Positions 53,036-62,321 of a DNA stretch of 64,000 nucleotides are shown here, in pieces. The stretch is from the NCBI GenBank assembly GCA_017561935.1, contig JAFZBE010000063.1, forward strand, positions 62,001-126,000, given 5' to 3'. Origin of the DNA: Bacteroidales bacterium. GTDB lineage: Bacteria > Bacteroidota > Bacteroidia > Bacteroidales > UBA3663. A program made the position numbers and the translations under genes. Under the pieces are notes generated by a model. That model was not told the DNA's origin and ran no database searches. It saw only the letters and a list, made by a program, of their open reading frames with translations. Position 1 is the first letter of the stretch; each line of letters opens with the position of its first letter.

Positions 53036-53668
53036 ATGTTAATCAAAGTATGTGGTATGCGCGATGCCCAGAACATTCGCGAAGTGGAAGATCTTGGTGT
53101 CGATATCCTCGGCTTCATCTTTTGGTCTGGATCGAAGCGTTATGTGGCAGAAAAACCTGCATATTTGCCCACCAAGGCCAAGCGGACAGGTGTCTTCGTG
53201 AATGCATCGACTGAGGCGTTGGTGCGAAAAGTGAAGGACTATGGTCTCCACTATGTACAACTGCATGGCGACGAGGATTTGGCTTATGTCTCGAGCCTCA
53301 AGAAACTGCTGGCAGATTCGATGGACCAAACGCCTCGCATCGTAAGGGCTATTCATGTTACTTCTCGAAGCAAAGTGCTTGAGTCAATGATGTGGAATGG
53401 CATCGTCGATGGCATTCTTTTCGAAACGCCTACTTCAGATTATGGTGGGTCGGGCGAGTCTTTCGATTGGAAACTGTTGTCGAGTTACCATGGCAATACA
53501 CCGTTCTTCCTGTCGGGTGGCATTGGTCCGCAGTCGCTTGAAGCTCTTCTCGAGTTCGAACATCCCCAGTGGATAGGGGTTGACCTGAACAGCCGTTTTG
53601 AATCTTCCCCCGCCTTCAAGAATATTGCCCTGCTCCGTCCTTTCATCGAGGCGATTCGAGCACGATAG
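53036..53668 (+). CDS. trpF: Phosphoribosylanthranilate isomerase
   Basis: 210 aa TIM barrel. KVCGMRDAQNI carries the catalytic Cys of the KxCGxx motif; GFIFWSGSKRYV, YVQLHGDED and FLSGGIGPQ follow. The general acid Asp lies in VDLNSRFESSPAFKN. It performs the Amadori isomerisation. ATG at 53036 was preferred to an in-frame upstream ATG that would overlap trpC by 67 bases. Confidence 0.96.
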   Translation: MLIKVCGMRDAQNIREVEDLGVDILGFIFWSGSKRYVAEKPAYLPTKAKRTGVFVNASTEALVRKVKDYGLHYVQLHGDEDLAYVSSLKKLLADSMDQTPRIVRAIHVTSRSKVLESMMWNGIVDGILFETPTSDYGGSGESFDWKLLSSYHGNTPFFLSGGIGPQSLEALLEFEHPQWIGVDLNSRFESSPAFKNIALLRPFIEAIRAR

Positions 53669-53704
53669 TTTTTTTCTCCTATCTAACAGCTAATTATTCA
53701 TCAA

Positions 53705-54481
53705 ATGAATAGAATCAACGCTTTGTTTGCCAGCAGACCTGAGAAACTGCTGAGTTTGTATTTCTGTGCCGGTGCTCCAACTCTCGAAGGCACAGCCGAC
53801 GTGATTCGTGCCATGCAGCAGCATGGTATCGCTATGGTTGAGATTGGCATACCATTCAGCGATCCGATGGCCGATGGCCCCGTCATTCAAGATGCAGCCA
53901 CTCGTGCGCTGCGCAATGGAATGACTCTCCAAAAACTCTTTTCCCAGCTTGAGGGCATACGTAGCGACGTAACCATCCCACTCATTCTCATGGGGTATCT
54001 GAATCCTGTCATCCATTTCGGATTTGAAAGGTTCTGCCAGGAATGTGTTCGCGTCGGTATCGATGGTATTATTCTTCCTGACTTGCCGTTCAAGGATTAC
54101 ATGGAGGATTTCAAGCCCATCGCCGACCGCTATGACCTCCGTATTATCATGCTCATTACGCCCGAGACATCCGACGAACGTATCCGTTTCATCGATGACA
54201 ACACCTCAGGCTTCATCTATATGGTCTCTTCCGCTGCCATCACGGGAGCACAGAAGGAGTTCAATGAGGCCAAGCAGGCCTACTTCAACAAGGTACACGC
54301 TATGCATCTCAAGAACCCCACCATGATTGGATTTGGCATCAGCAACCGTCAGACGCTCGAGTCGGCACAGGCCAATGCCAACGGGGCCATTATCGGCTCG
54401 AAGTTCGTCCAGTTGCTCGATGAGGCAAATGGAAATGCCTCGAAGGCCTTGGATCAGCTCTTCGAGGCATTGCAGAGTTAG
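53705..54481 (+). CDS. trpA: Tryptophan synthase alpha subunit
   Basis: 258 aa TIM barrel. MVEIGIPFSDPMADGPVIQ holds the catalytic Glu and Asp; DGIILPDLPF, FIYMVSSAAITGA and MIGFGISNRQT follow. It cleaves indole-3-glycerol phosphate and channels indole to TrpB. Last gene of the operon; it ends 30 bp from the convergent DUF4421 gene, and no strong terminator was seen. Confidence 0.96.
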   Translation: MNRINALFASRPEKLLSLYFCAGAPTLEGTADVIRAMQQHGIAMVEIGIPFSDPMADGPVIQDAATRALRNGMTLQKLFSQLEGIRSDVTIPLILMGYLNPVIHFGFERFCQECVRVGIDGIILPDLPFKDYMEDFKPIADRYDLRIIMLITPETSDERIRFIDDNTSGFIYMVSSAAITGAQKEFNEAKQAYFNKVHAMHLKNPTMIGFGISNRQTLESAQANANGAIIGSKFVQLLDEANGNASKALDQLFEALQS

Positions 54482-54511
54482 TTGTGTTTCTTGCGAAGAA
54501 AATCAATTCGC

Positions 54512-55486
54512 CTACAGGCGCAGACCGTAGAACATGCGGATGCGCCATTTTATGTTATGCAAGGCAAGATTCTCCTCGTCGCCGATATTGGTGAAGTTGA
54601 ACACCATCGACATGCCGAAGAACTTGTTGCCCAACTGACGCACCACAGCACCTCGTCCTGTGATGATGGCTTCGGGAAAATGATAATGCAGAGGCACCCG
54701 CGAATCGCCGAAGGTCATCGAAGTGTTGCTATAGACGATGAAAGTCGGTGTGGCAGAGATGTGCATCAACCAGCCCTGCGAGGGAACGTAGTTGTAGGCG
54801 TAGCCGCCACCGATGCCGATATTCGTCATCTTGATCTGTGTCTCCTGCTCCCATTTCAGCGTGGTATGTTGTCCCATACCTGACACAGCCACAAGGAAGC
54901 TGCCTGCCGAGCGGCGTTGGATGTAGCTTTGTGTGAACGCTGCTGGAAAGGAGAACCGTTGGCCGTTGAAGATGTAGAATGCATTCAGATTCAGTGTCCT
55001 TACCGACAACATGTCGGCGGGTAGCTCGATGCGTTCCATTCCCTCCATATCGTACCACCCCGTGAAGTTATGGGCATCCTGGTAGATGATGTCGTACCCA
55101 AAGCGCTTGCCGTACGAATTGAAGTTTAGTTCGTAGTCGCGGTACTTGCCCATTAGTTTGGCTGGATTGAGGGCCGCGCTGAGTGAGAATCCAAGATAAC
55201 TCACGCCCACGCTGAGCGTACTTTTGTAGTCGGCAGTTATCTCCGAATTGAATTCCTGCCCATCCGTCGCCCCCATGGTCTCCAGCTTTGCCCCCGACAC
55301 GTTGAGTCGCGCTGCGATGGTCCACTTGGTCTTCGGTCTTGTGACGTATGTCGTGTCGATGTTGCCCTTGAAGTAGCCTATGGTCAGCACACTATCTACC
55401 CAATGGTTCAGGCTATGTGCCTTTTCCTGCGAAATGACGTGTTGGAAAGCCAAAGTGGCCACCAGACAAAGGATAGATAGTTTCAT
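54512..55486 (-). CDS. DUF4421 outer-membrane-type protein
   Basis: 324 aa. A signal peptide (SILCLVATLAFQHVISQ) is followed by a beta-rich sequence with many alternating hydrophobic strands, an aromatic end (KWRIRMFYGLRL) and the DTTYVTRPKTKWTIAARLNV start typical of DUF4421. This suggests a predicted outer-membrane beta-barrel of unknown function. It is last in line after the RND efflux genes (9-bp gap after the TolC-like gene), so it is probably co-transcribed with them. ATG at 55486 preferred to GTG at 55492. Confidence 0.8.
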   Translation of the reverse strand: MKLSILCLVATLAFQHVISQEKAHSLNHWVDSVLTIGYFKGNIDTTYVTRPKTKWTIAARLNVSGAKLETMGATDGQEFNSEITADYKSTLSVGVSYLGFSLSAALNPAKLMGKYRDYELNFNSYGKRFGYDIIYQDAHNFTGWYDMEGMERIELPADMLSVRTLNLNAFYIFNGQRFSFPAAFTQSYIQRRSAGSFLVAVSGMGQHTTLKWEQETQIKMTNIGIGGGYAYNYVPSQGWLMHISATPTFIVYSNTSMTFGDSRVPLHYHFPEAIITGRGAVVRQLGNKFFGMSMVFNFTNIGDEENLALHNIKWRIRMFYGLRL

Positions 55487-55494
55487 ATTCACTT

Positions 55495-56919
55495 TTACTT
55501 CGAGCCTCCGCCCAATGCAATGTAGAGGGCGATTACGGCTTGGGCACCCTTATACATGTTGGTAGCTTCGCTAAGCTGGGCGTTGAGCAGACTTTCCTGA
55601 GCAGTAAGTACTTCGATATAGTTGGCTTTGCCGTTGTCCATCAGTTCATGCGTACCGTTGTAGGCATCGTTGAGCACCTCCACCTGTCGATGGTAGTACT
55701 GGTGCTTGGCACGAGCAGCTTGGCAGTCGGCCATGGCCTCGTTTACTTGGTTGCCGGCGTCGATGACGGTCTGCACATACTTCTTCTGCAGGTCTTCCTT
55801 GGTCAAATTGGCAATCTTCAGGTTCGCCAAAAGTTTGCCGCGAGCGAAGATGGGCTGCGTGAGTTGGCCGACAGCCGTGAGCAGCAGTTTGCCAGGATTG
55901 ACGACCATACTTCCTGCTGAATTGGTCCAGCCAGCCGTGCCCGATAGGGTGATGCTGGGGAAGAAGGCCGAGCGGGCGGCTTGTGTGTTGTAGAAGGCTT
56001 CTTCCAGGGCGTGGTTGGCCATGCGGATGTCGGGGCGCTGCTCCAGCATCGTGGCTGGCACGCCAGTTTTAAGAAACTCCGTGTCGAACATGCGTTGGCC
56101 GGTCTCGCCCTTTGCTTGTGGATGGTGCAATTCTGAAGATCCCCAGAAACCCCGTTCAATGCGATGGGGCGTGCTGCCCAAAAGACGGCAGATGGCATTC
56201 TCCACACTGCGTATGTTGCGTCGGGTATCGACAATCTGAGTCTTCACATTTAGGTAGGACGACTCCATCTGATTGACTGCGGTGGAGTACGACTTGCCGT
56301 TTTCCCAAAGCGTTCTCTGCGTCTCCAGCGAGATGTTCCAGAGGCTGTCGGTTTTCGTGAGGATATCCAGCTGTCGGTCGAGCAACTGAAGCATGTAGTA
56401 CTGCTGGGCCGTGGTCGAGATGAGGTTGGCGCGTACCACCTCCTCGCGCATTTGTGCCTGAAGGAGTACTGCTTTCGAGGCGCGTCTCTTATTGGTGATT
56501 GAGCCAAATACGTCAAGGTCCATCGACATCTGGAGCGGTAGGTTGTAGGTCTGGCTGGCCTTGCTTTGGTCGAAGCTGGCTATGGTGCCTTGCGGTGCAA
56601 GGGAGAGCGCTGGCAGGTAAGCCATACGTGCAGCCATCAGCGAAGCCTCGCTTTTTTCCACGGCAAGACGGGCAGAATTCAGGTCGGTGTTGTTGGCCAG
56701 CACCTGTTCGATCAGTTGTTGTAGAAACGGGTCAACGAAGAACTCGCGCCAAGACATCATGGCTATCGATGTGCCATCGGAGGCCGCTGTGATGTCCTGT
56801 GTCCTGCCAAAGACATCAGCGGGAGTCTCTGCCTTCTGCTCGAACGTATTGTAGATGCCACAGTCCGTGAGCAATAAGCTCACGACTGCAGCGGTGAATA
56901 TATAGCTTAGTCTTTTCAT
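55495..56919 (-). CDS. TolC-family outer-membrane efflux lipoprotein
   Basis: 474 aa. Lipobox-like LLLTDCGIYNTF near residue 20, then two OEP repeats (NNTDLNSARLAVEKSEASLM; EQRPDIRMANHALEEAFYNT). This is the NodT-type outer-membrane factor that forms the exit channel of RND pumps. It is directly after the permease gene (3-bp gap), so the tripartite pump is complete. Confidence 0.94.
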   Translation of the reverse strand: MKRLSYIFTAAVVSLLLTDCGIYNTFEQKAETPADVFGRTQDITAASDGTSIAMMSWREFFVDPFLQQLIEQVLANNTDLNSARLAVEKSEASLMAARMAYLPALSLAPQGTIASFDQSKASQTYNLPLQMSMDLDVFGSITNKRRASKAVLLQAQMREEVVRANLISTTAQQYYMLQLLDRQLDILTKTDSLWNISLETQRTLWENGKSYSTAVNQMESSYLNVKTQIVDTRRNIRSVENAICRLLGSTPHRIERGFWGSSELHHPQAKGETGQRMFDTEFLKTGVPATMLEQRPDIRMANHALEEAFYNTQAARSAFFPSITLSGTAGWTNSAGSMVVNPGKLLLTAVGQLTQPIFARGKLLANLKIANLTKEDLQKKYVQTVIDAGNQVNEAMADCQAARAKHQYYHRQVEVLNDAYNGTHELMDNGKANYIEVLTAQESLLNAQLSEATNMYKGAQAVIALYIALGGGSK

Positions 56920-56922
56920 AGT

Positions 56923-59900
56923 TTATTCTTCAGTTTTTATATGATCCTTTCCCTGGAACCTTTCATGCAGATTCTGGAACACGATGAAGAAGACGGGGAC
57001 GACGAAGAGCAGGGCAAGGGTGCCTACCGACATACCGCCCACAACGCCAAGGGCGAGCGCACGGTTACCATTTGCACCGGCACCACCCTCTATGATGAGA
57101 GGAATCATACCGGCAATCATCGTGAGTACCGTCATCAATATAGGACGCAGACGCTCCTTGCAAGCCTCAAACGCAGCATCGCTGATGCTCATGCCTTGCG
57201 CACGGCGTTCAGAGGCGAACTCCGTAATCAGGATAGCGGTCTTGGAGAGCAGACCGATGAGCATAATGACACCTGTCTGCAGGTAGATGTTGTTGTCCAT
57301 GCCTGGCAGATGGAGCAGCGAGCCGAGATAGGCACATACGAAGGCACCCATCAGTCCGAAGGGCACTGAGAGCAGCACGGCCCACGGCGTGAACCACGAG
57401 TTGTAGAGCGAGGCCAGGATGAGGTAGATCAGCACCACGCATATAATATATATAAGGGCAGTGGAGTTGCTTCCTGCGGCTTCCTCCACCTCGCGCGACA
57501 TGTTGCTGTACTCGTAGGTTGCGGTGGCGGGCATTGTCTCCTTGAACACCTCGGCGATGGCCTGGTGGGCCTCACCCTCGCTGCAGCCGTTGGCGGCGGT
57601 GATGTTACAGGTGATGCTCTGGAACAGGTTGAAATGCTCAATGTTCGACGGGCCGACAATCTCTTTCAGGGTGACGAACTCAGAGATGGGTGCCATCTTT
57701 CCACCCCTCACCTTGACGAAAATATTATGCAGTGATGATGGGTCGAGACGGGCATCAGGCGTGGCGCTGGCCATGATGCGATAGACCTTGCCAAACTGGT
57801 TGAAGTTGCCGATGTAGCTTCCGCCGCAGAAAGAGCCGAGTGTGGTTAGCACCGTCTTGGGCGACACACCGGCGCGGTCACACTGCGTGGCGTCGATCTC
57901 AACGCGATACTTCGGGTAGCGCTCCGAGTAGGATGACATCGCCATACCGATTTCCGGCCGTTCGGCCAACTTAGTCAGGAAATTCTGCGTCTGCTTGGCA
58001 AACTCCGAGAGGTCGCCGTCGGTCGGGTCCTCCACGACGAGGCTTACGCTGTTGCTCGTGCCGTAGCCAGGCACCTGAGGCAACTGGAAGGGCAGTACCT
58101 GTACGTTCTTGATATCCTTACAGGCGTAGTAGAAGCGGCCGATGACTAGGTCGATAAGATGGTTCATGCCTGGACGGTCGTCCCAGTGTTTCAGTCGGAC
58201 GACAAGGGTGGCGAAGTTGGAGCCGTTGCCCGATGCCAGACCGTAACCGCACGATACGGCGAAGCTCTCTAATTCGGGAATCTCCTTTACCTTTTCTTCC
58301 ACCTGCTTCGTCAGTTCCTGCGTCTGCTGCAAAGTGTAACCCTCCGGGGCACGGATCTCGGCGAGGAAGACACCCTGGTCCTCCTGCGGAACGAGGCCCG
58401 ACGGTAGGTGCTTCATGAAGAATAACAGCAGCACGGCGGCAATCACCAGAAGGCCCCACGATAACACTGGGCGCCTGATGAACTTCTGCACTGCCTTCGA
58501 ATACTTATTGTAGATGGCGTTGTAGCTTACATCGTATGCTTTCTTGGTGTAGTATGAAAGCGACTTGCCCTCTTTCTTGCCGTCGGTCACCTTCAACATG
58601 ATGGCGCAGAGGGCGGGGCAGAGCGTCAGGGCCGACACGCAGGAGAGACCCACCGACGAGGCGATGGTGACACCGAACTGCGTGAAAAACGTGCCCGACG
58701 TGCCGCTCATGAACGTCACGGGAATAAAGACCGCCATGAATACCAGGGTACAAGAGATGACAGCCACCGAGACTTCCGACATGGCTTGGCGCGTAGCCTC
58801 ACGGGCATCCGACACCCCGCCCTCCATCTTCGCCATCACAGCCTCCACCACTACGATGGCATCGTCCACCACTGTACCGATGGCCAACACCAGTGCGAAC
58901 AGCGTCAGGATGTTGAGCGAGAAGCCCGCCAGCATGACGATGGCAAACGTGCCAAGCAGCGACACGCAGATGGATATCGACGGGATGATCGTGGCCTTGA
59001 AGTTCTGCAGGAAGAAGAACACTACGAGGATGACGAGGATGATGGCGATGATGAGCGTCTCCACCACGTTGTGGATGGCGGCAAAGAGGAAGTCGTCGGA
59101 GGTTTGCATTGTCACAAACTCCAAACCGGCGGGCATCGTGGCTTTCATGTCGTCGCACATCTTGTTGATGCGTGCGTTCACCTCCGTCGCGTTGGCTTCA
59201 GGTGCCTGGAACACCATGAGCAGAATACCAGGCTTGCCGTTAATGTTCGACAGGAAACTGTAGCTCTGGGCGCCAATCTCCACCTCGGCCACATCGCTCA
59301 GGTGCAGCAGGTGGCCGCCGGCGGACGTGCGCAGCACGATATCGTTGAACTCCTCGACAGACTTTAGCGTGCCCTTGTATTCCATGGAGTACTGGTATTT
59401 GTTCTCCGACAACTCGCCCAATGAACCCGTGGCGGCCACGAAGCTCTGACTGCTGATTGCCGCAAACACGTCGTTGGGTTCCAGACCATACTGCGCCATC
59501 ACGTCAGGCTTCAGCCAGATGCGCAAGGCGTAGGTGTTGCCCAAGGCCATCACGTCGCCAACGCCGGTGATGCGCTGCAGGCGCGGCTTGATATTGATGT
59601 CAACGTAGTTCGAGATGAAGTCGTCATCGTATTTCCCGTCCGAGCTCCTCACGGCAAGAATGCGGAGGATGTTGCTTTGCATCTTCATCACCTGTACACC
59701 CACCTTCGTCACGTCGGCGGGCAGCAGTGCCTGCGCCTTACTCACGCGGTTCTGTACGTTCACCGCCGCCATGTCGGGGTCGGTGCCCTGCTTGAAATAG
59801 ACGCTGATGCTCACGTTGCCCGATGCGGAGGCTTTCGATGTTATGTAGGTCATGCCGGGCACACCGTTGATGTTCTCCTCGAGCGGTTGGATCACCGCCT

Positions 59901-60078
59901 TCATGATGGTGTTCGGGTCGGCACCCGTGTAGGTTGTTGTCACCATCACCTGCGGAGGAGCGATGCTGGGGTATTGCTCGATGGACAGTGTGTTCATCGA
60001 GATGTAACCCACCAGCGCAATCACTATCGAGATGGCGCATGCCATCACGTATCTGTTAATGAATATATTATTCTTCAT
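56923..60078 (-). CDS. RND multidrug efflux permease (AcrB/HAE1 type)
   Basis: 1051 aa, the normal HAE1 length. N-terminal SIVIALVGYISMNTLSIEQYPSI, proton-relay Asp pair in GTVVDDAIVVVEAVMAKMEG, the Lys in LIGLLSKTAILITEFA, and about 12 transmembrane helices with two large periplasmic loops. It exports hydrophobic and amphiphilic compounds by proton antiport. The operon order adaptor-permease-channel is standard; substrates cannot be read from the sequence. Confidence 0.96.
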   Translation of the reverse strand: MKNNIFINRYVMACAISIVIALVGYISMNTLSIEQYPSIAPPQVMVTTTYTGADPNTIMKAVIQPLEENINGVPGMTYITSKASASGNVSISVYFKQGTDPDMAAVNVQNRVSKAQALLPADVTKVGVQVMKMQSNILRILAVRSSDGKYDDDFISNYVDINIKPRLQRITGVGDVMALGNTYALRIWLKPDVMAQYGLEPNDVFAAISSQSFVAATGSLGELSENKYQYSMEYKGTLKSVEEFNDIVLRTSAGGHLLHLSDVAEVEIGAQSYSFLSNINGKPGILLMVFQAPEANATEVNARINKMCDDMKATMPAGLEFVTMQTSDDFLFAAIHNVVETLIIAIILVILVVFFFLQNFKATIIPSISICVSLLGTFAIVMLAGFSLNILTLFALVLAIGTVVDDAIVVVEAVMAKMEGGVSDAREATRQAMSEVSVAVISCTLVFMAVFIPVTFMSGTSGTFFTQFGVTIASSVGLSCVSALTLCPALCAIMLKVTDGKKEGKSLSYYTKKAYDVSYNAIYNKYSKAVQKFIRRPVLSWGLLVIAAVLLLFFMKHLPSGLVPQEDQGVFLAEIRAPEGYTLQQTQELTKQVEEKVKEIPELESFAVSCGYGLASGNGSNFATLVVRLKHWDDRPGMNHLIDLVIGRFYYACKDIKNVQVLPFQLPQVPGYGTSNSVSLVVEDPTDGDLSEFAKQTQNFLTKLAERPEIGMAMSSYSERYPKYRVEIDATQCDRAGVSPKTVLTTLGSFCGGSYIGNFNQFGKVYRIMASATPDARLDPSSLHNIFVKVRGGKMAPISEFVTLKEIVGPSNIEHFNLFQSITCNITAANGCSEGEAHQAIAEVFKETMPATATYEYSNMSREVEEAAGSNSTALIYIICVVLIYLILASLYNSWFTPWAVLLSVPFGLMGAFVCAYLGSLLHLPGMDNNIYLQTGVIMLIGLLSKTAILITEFASERRAQGMSISDAAFEACKERLRPILMTVLTMIAGMIPLIIEGGAGANGNRALALGVVGGMSVGTLALLFVVPVFFIVFQNLHERFQGKDHIKTEE

Positions 60079-60081
60079 AGC

Positions 60082-61215
60082 CTACTTCTCGTTTTTCGGG
60101 GCATCGGGGAAGATCACTTGCTGTCCCTCTTGTACGTTATTGGCTCCGATGGTCACGATCTTGTCGCCCACGTTGAGGCCGCTGGTTACGATGAAGTCCT
60201 GACCGTTGCCGACATCCTGTGTCGTCACAGTGATGGCGGTGGCGGTATTGTCGGGCTGTACTTTATATACCAGCGATCTGTCCTGGAGGCGCACTACAGC
60301 TACCTGTGGGATTACCATCACATCCTTTTGTTGGAACGGCAGAACCACAGTGCCCTGAATGCCGGAGAAGAGGTGACCATCGGGGTTGGGGAACGATGCC
60401 TTAGCGCCAAGTGAGCCCGTGGCAGCATCCACAACGCCCGTCAAGCTGGTGATACGGCCCTTGTGTGGATACTCCGTACCGCTCTTCATCACGAATGTTA
60501 CATCGGGGAGGGCAGCTATATGCTTTGCTTTGTCATCCTGTGTCAAGCCAGACTGCACTTGTGCTTCGATAATTGCCTCGGTTACCGAGAACTCGGCATC
60601 CATAGTCGTGTTACCGCTCAACACGGTGAGGGAGGTGGCTGGTGACACCTGGTCGCCGGTACGCACGGAAATCTCGCCGATCACGCCCGTTACGGGAGCA
60701 GTGATGGTGCAGAAGCCAAGGTTTACACGAGCACGACTCACCGATGCTTTTGCTTGACTCACCGAAGCCTGAGCCTGCAGGTAGCTGTTTTGTGAGTTGT
60801 CGAGCATATAGCGGCTTACGATGTTCTTTTCGAACAGGTTCTTGTTCGACTCAAATTCCAGCTTGGCGCTGTTTTCCTTGGCAAGAGCAGCCTGCAAATT
60901 GGCTTCAGCTGCCTCTAATTCCAATCGTGCGTTGCGGGAGTCGATGACGAAAAGTGTCGTTCCTTTTTTCACTTGCTGTCCCTCGCTGACGCAGATATTC
61001 ATAAGCTGACCGCTCACCTGAGGTGTAATGGTTACATCGGACTGTCCTTTCAATCTGGCGCTGAACTTGATCGGTACCTCAATGTCAGACTTGCTCACTG
61101 TCATCGTCTCAAACGACGAATGAATCTCCTTGGGCATGTCAATCGAGCACGAGGTCAGAGCACCGACCAACGAGCCGAGCATTAAGGCCCATGTCATTAC
61201 TTTGTTCTTTTTCAT
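60082..61215 (-). CDS. RND periplasmic adaptor lipoprotein (AcrA type)
   Basis: 377 aa. Lipobox GSLVGALTSCS, biotinyl-lipoyl-like halves around a coiled coil (QVSGQLMNICVSEGQQVKKG; SRARVNLGFCTITAPVTGVI), then beta-barrel and membrane-proximal domains. It joins the permease to the outer-membrane channel. ATG at 61215 was chosen because the TATATTTG element at 61275-61282 lies upstream and an in-frame ATG at 61407 is beyond it. Confidence 0.94.
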   Translation of the reverse strand: MKKNKVMTWALMLGSLVGALTSCSIDMPKEIHSSFETMTVSKSDIEVPIKFSARLKGQSDVTITPQVSGQLMNICVSEGQQVKKGTTLFVIDSRNARLELEAAEANLQAALAKENSAKLEFESNKNLFEKNIVSRYMLDNSQNSYLQAQASVSQAKASVSRARVNLGFCTITAPVTGVIGEISVRTGDQVSPATSLTVLSGNTTMDAEFSVTEAIIEAQVQSGLTQDDKAKHIAALPDVTFVMKSGTEYPHKGRITSLTGVVDAATGSLGAKASFPNPDGHLFSGIQGTVVLPFQQKDVMVIPQVAVVRLQDRSLVYKVQPDNTATAITVTTQDVGNGQDFIVTSGLNVGDKIVTIGANNVQEGQQVIFPDAPKNEK

Positions 61216-61274
61216 GTTGTTTATTATTGTTTTGAAGATCTGTATTTCTTGTTCGAACACTCCAAATAATGGCG

Positions 61275-61282
61275 CAAATATA
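61275..61282 (-). promoter_or_regulatory. -7 promoter element (TATATTTG) of the RND operon
   Basis: CAAATATA on the plus strand, 60 bp before the adaptor gene. No local TetR or MarR regulator gene is present. Confidence 0.65.
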
Positions 61283-61409
61283 ATTGTTTTTTTTGTTACT
61301 GCAAAATATATAGGCAAAAAACTACTAAACCCATGCGACACAACACCCAAATAGCGACAAATTGTGATGTTCGTTTCATTTTTGTCGCCTCCAACATCAT
61401 TAAACATTC

Positions 61410-61793
61410 TGTCGGCCGTCGAAATTCTCTATCCTATCGAAGCAAGTATCCTGTCGGCCGTCGGAGTACTCTATCCAATCGCGGAAGCATTCTGTCAGCC
61501 ATCGAAATACTCTGTCCTATCGAAGCAAGCATCCTGGAGGCCGTGAGAATATTTTCGCAGTTGTAGCAGGTACTTTGTCGGAAGTTGTTGTAGTATTTCA
61601 TCGTGCAGCATCGTGTACTCTGTCGGCCGTTGTAGTACTTCATTGTGCAGCATCGTGTACTCTGTCGGCCGTCGGAGTTTTTCCGCCGTTGTAGCAAGTA
61701 CTCTGTCGGCCGTTGTAGTTCTTCAACTTGTCGCGGAAGTTTTTTGTCGGCCGCCACGATGTTTCTGCAAAAGGAGGAAGTACTCTGTCGGCC
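61410..61793. repeat. Degenerate ~41-bp tandem repeat array, about 10 units
   Basis: TGTCGGCC or a close variant begins at 61410, 61452, 61493, 61535, 61576, 61621, 61663, 61704, 61745 and 61786, giving spacings of 41 or 42 bp (one of 45). The unit centre CTGTCGGCCGTCG is near-palindromic, and linkers share CTATCCTATCG and GCAAG. No reading frame is kept since 41 is not a multiple of three. No gene is present between the RND promoter and the methylase promoter. Confidence 0.8.
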
Positions 61794-62001
61794 GTCAGAG
61801 TGCTTTGTGTCTTGAAGATATGCGCATTATCTTTTCGATACTGCAAAGTTACTCATATTTCGTGGATTATTCGCTTAAAATAGGGCTTACACCATCGGAT
61901 TTAACAGATTCTTAGATAAAGTTTTGTCAATTTCTCCTCAATTTATGCAGAAATTTCTGGCAATTGCTTCTATGAGACACACACCAACTTCAATACGAAA
62001 A

Positions 62002-62173
62002 ATTGTAAAATTGTAAAATTGTTTTATCATTTCATCATTTCGACCCTCGCACGTAATATATAATATATAATATTTAATATAAAATTTATTGCAATAAAAC
62101 GCTCACCCCCCTTAAAATTATTTATCCCCCACGAAAACAATAAAATGATTTTACAATTTTACAATTTTACAAT
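62002..62173. repeat. Long AT-rich inverted repeat of TTGTAAAA units
   Basis: About 31 bases at 62002-62032 (ATTGTAAAATTGTAAAATTG and following) reappear inverted at 62142-62173. Each arm is itself a tandem of 8-9 bp TTGTAAAA units. Between the arms lies AT-rich TAATATATAATATATAATAT sequence and two short C-runs. No gene is visible. Confidence 0.75.
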
Positions 62174-62289
62174 ATTTTTGGTCGAATTAGAGCTTAAGCG
62201 GGCGCAAAGATAGCAGTGTCGGCCTGCTTTTTTTTCGTCCATTACTGAAGAAATATCTTTGAAGATTTGGTGGTGTCGATGAAATGCTG

Positions 62290-62297
62290 TATCTTTG
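62290..62297 (+). promoter_or_regulatory. -7 promoter element (TATCTTTG) of the methylase gene
   Basis: TATCTTTG 25 bp before ATG 62322. Confidence 0.7.
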
Positions 62298-62321
62298 CGG
62301 CGTTAATTAAATCATACCATC

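Noticed and set aside
61410..61793. CRISPR array
   Set aside because: The units are degenerate, the period is 41 bp, linkers resemble each other rather than being unique spacers, and no cas gene is present.
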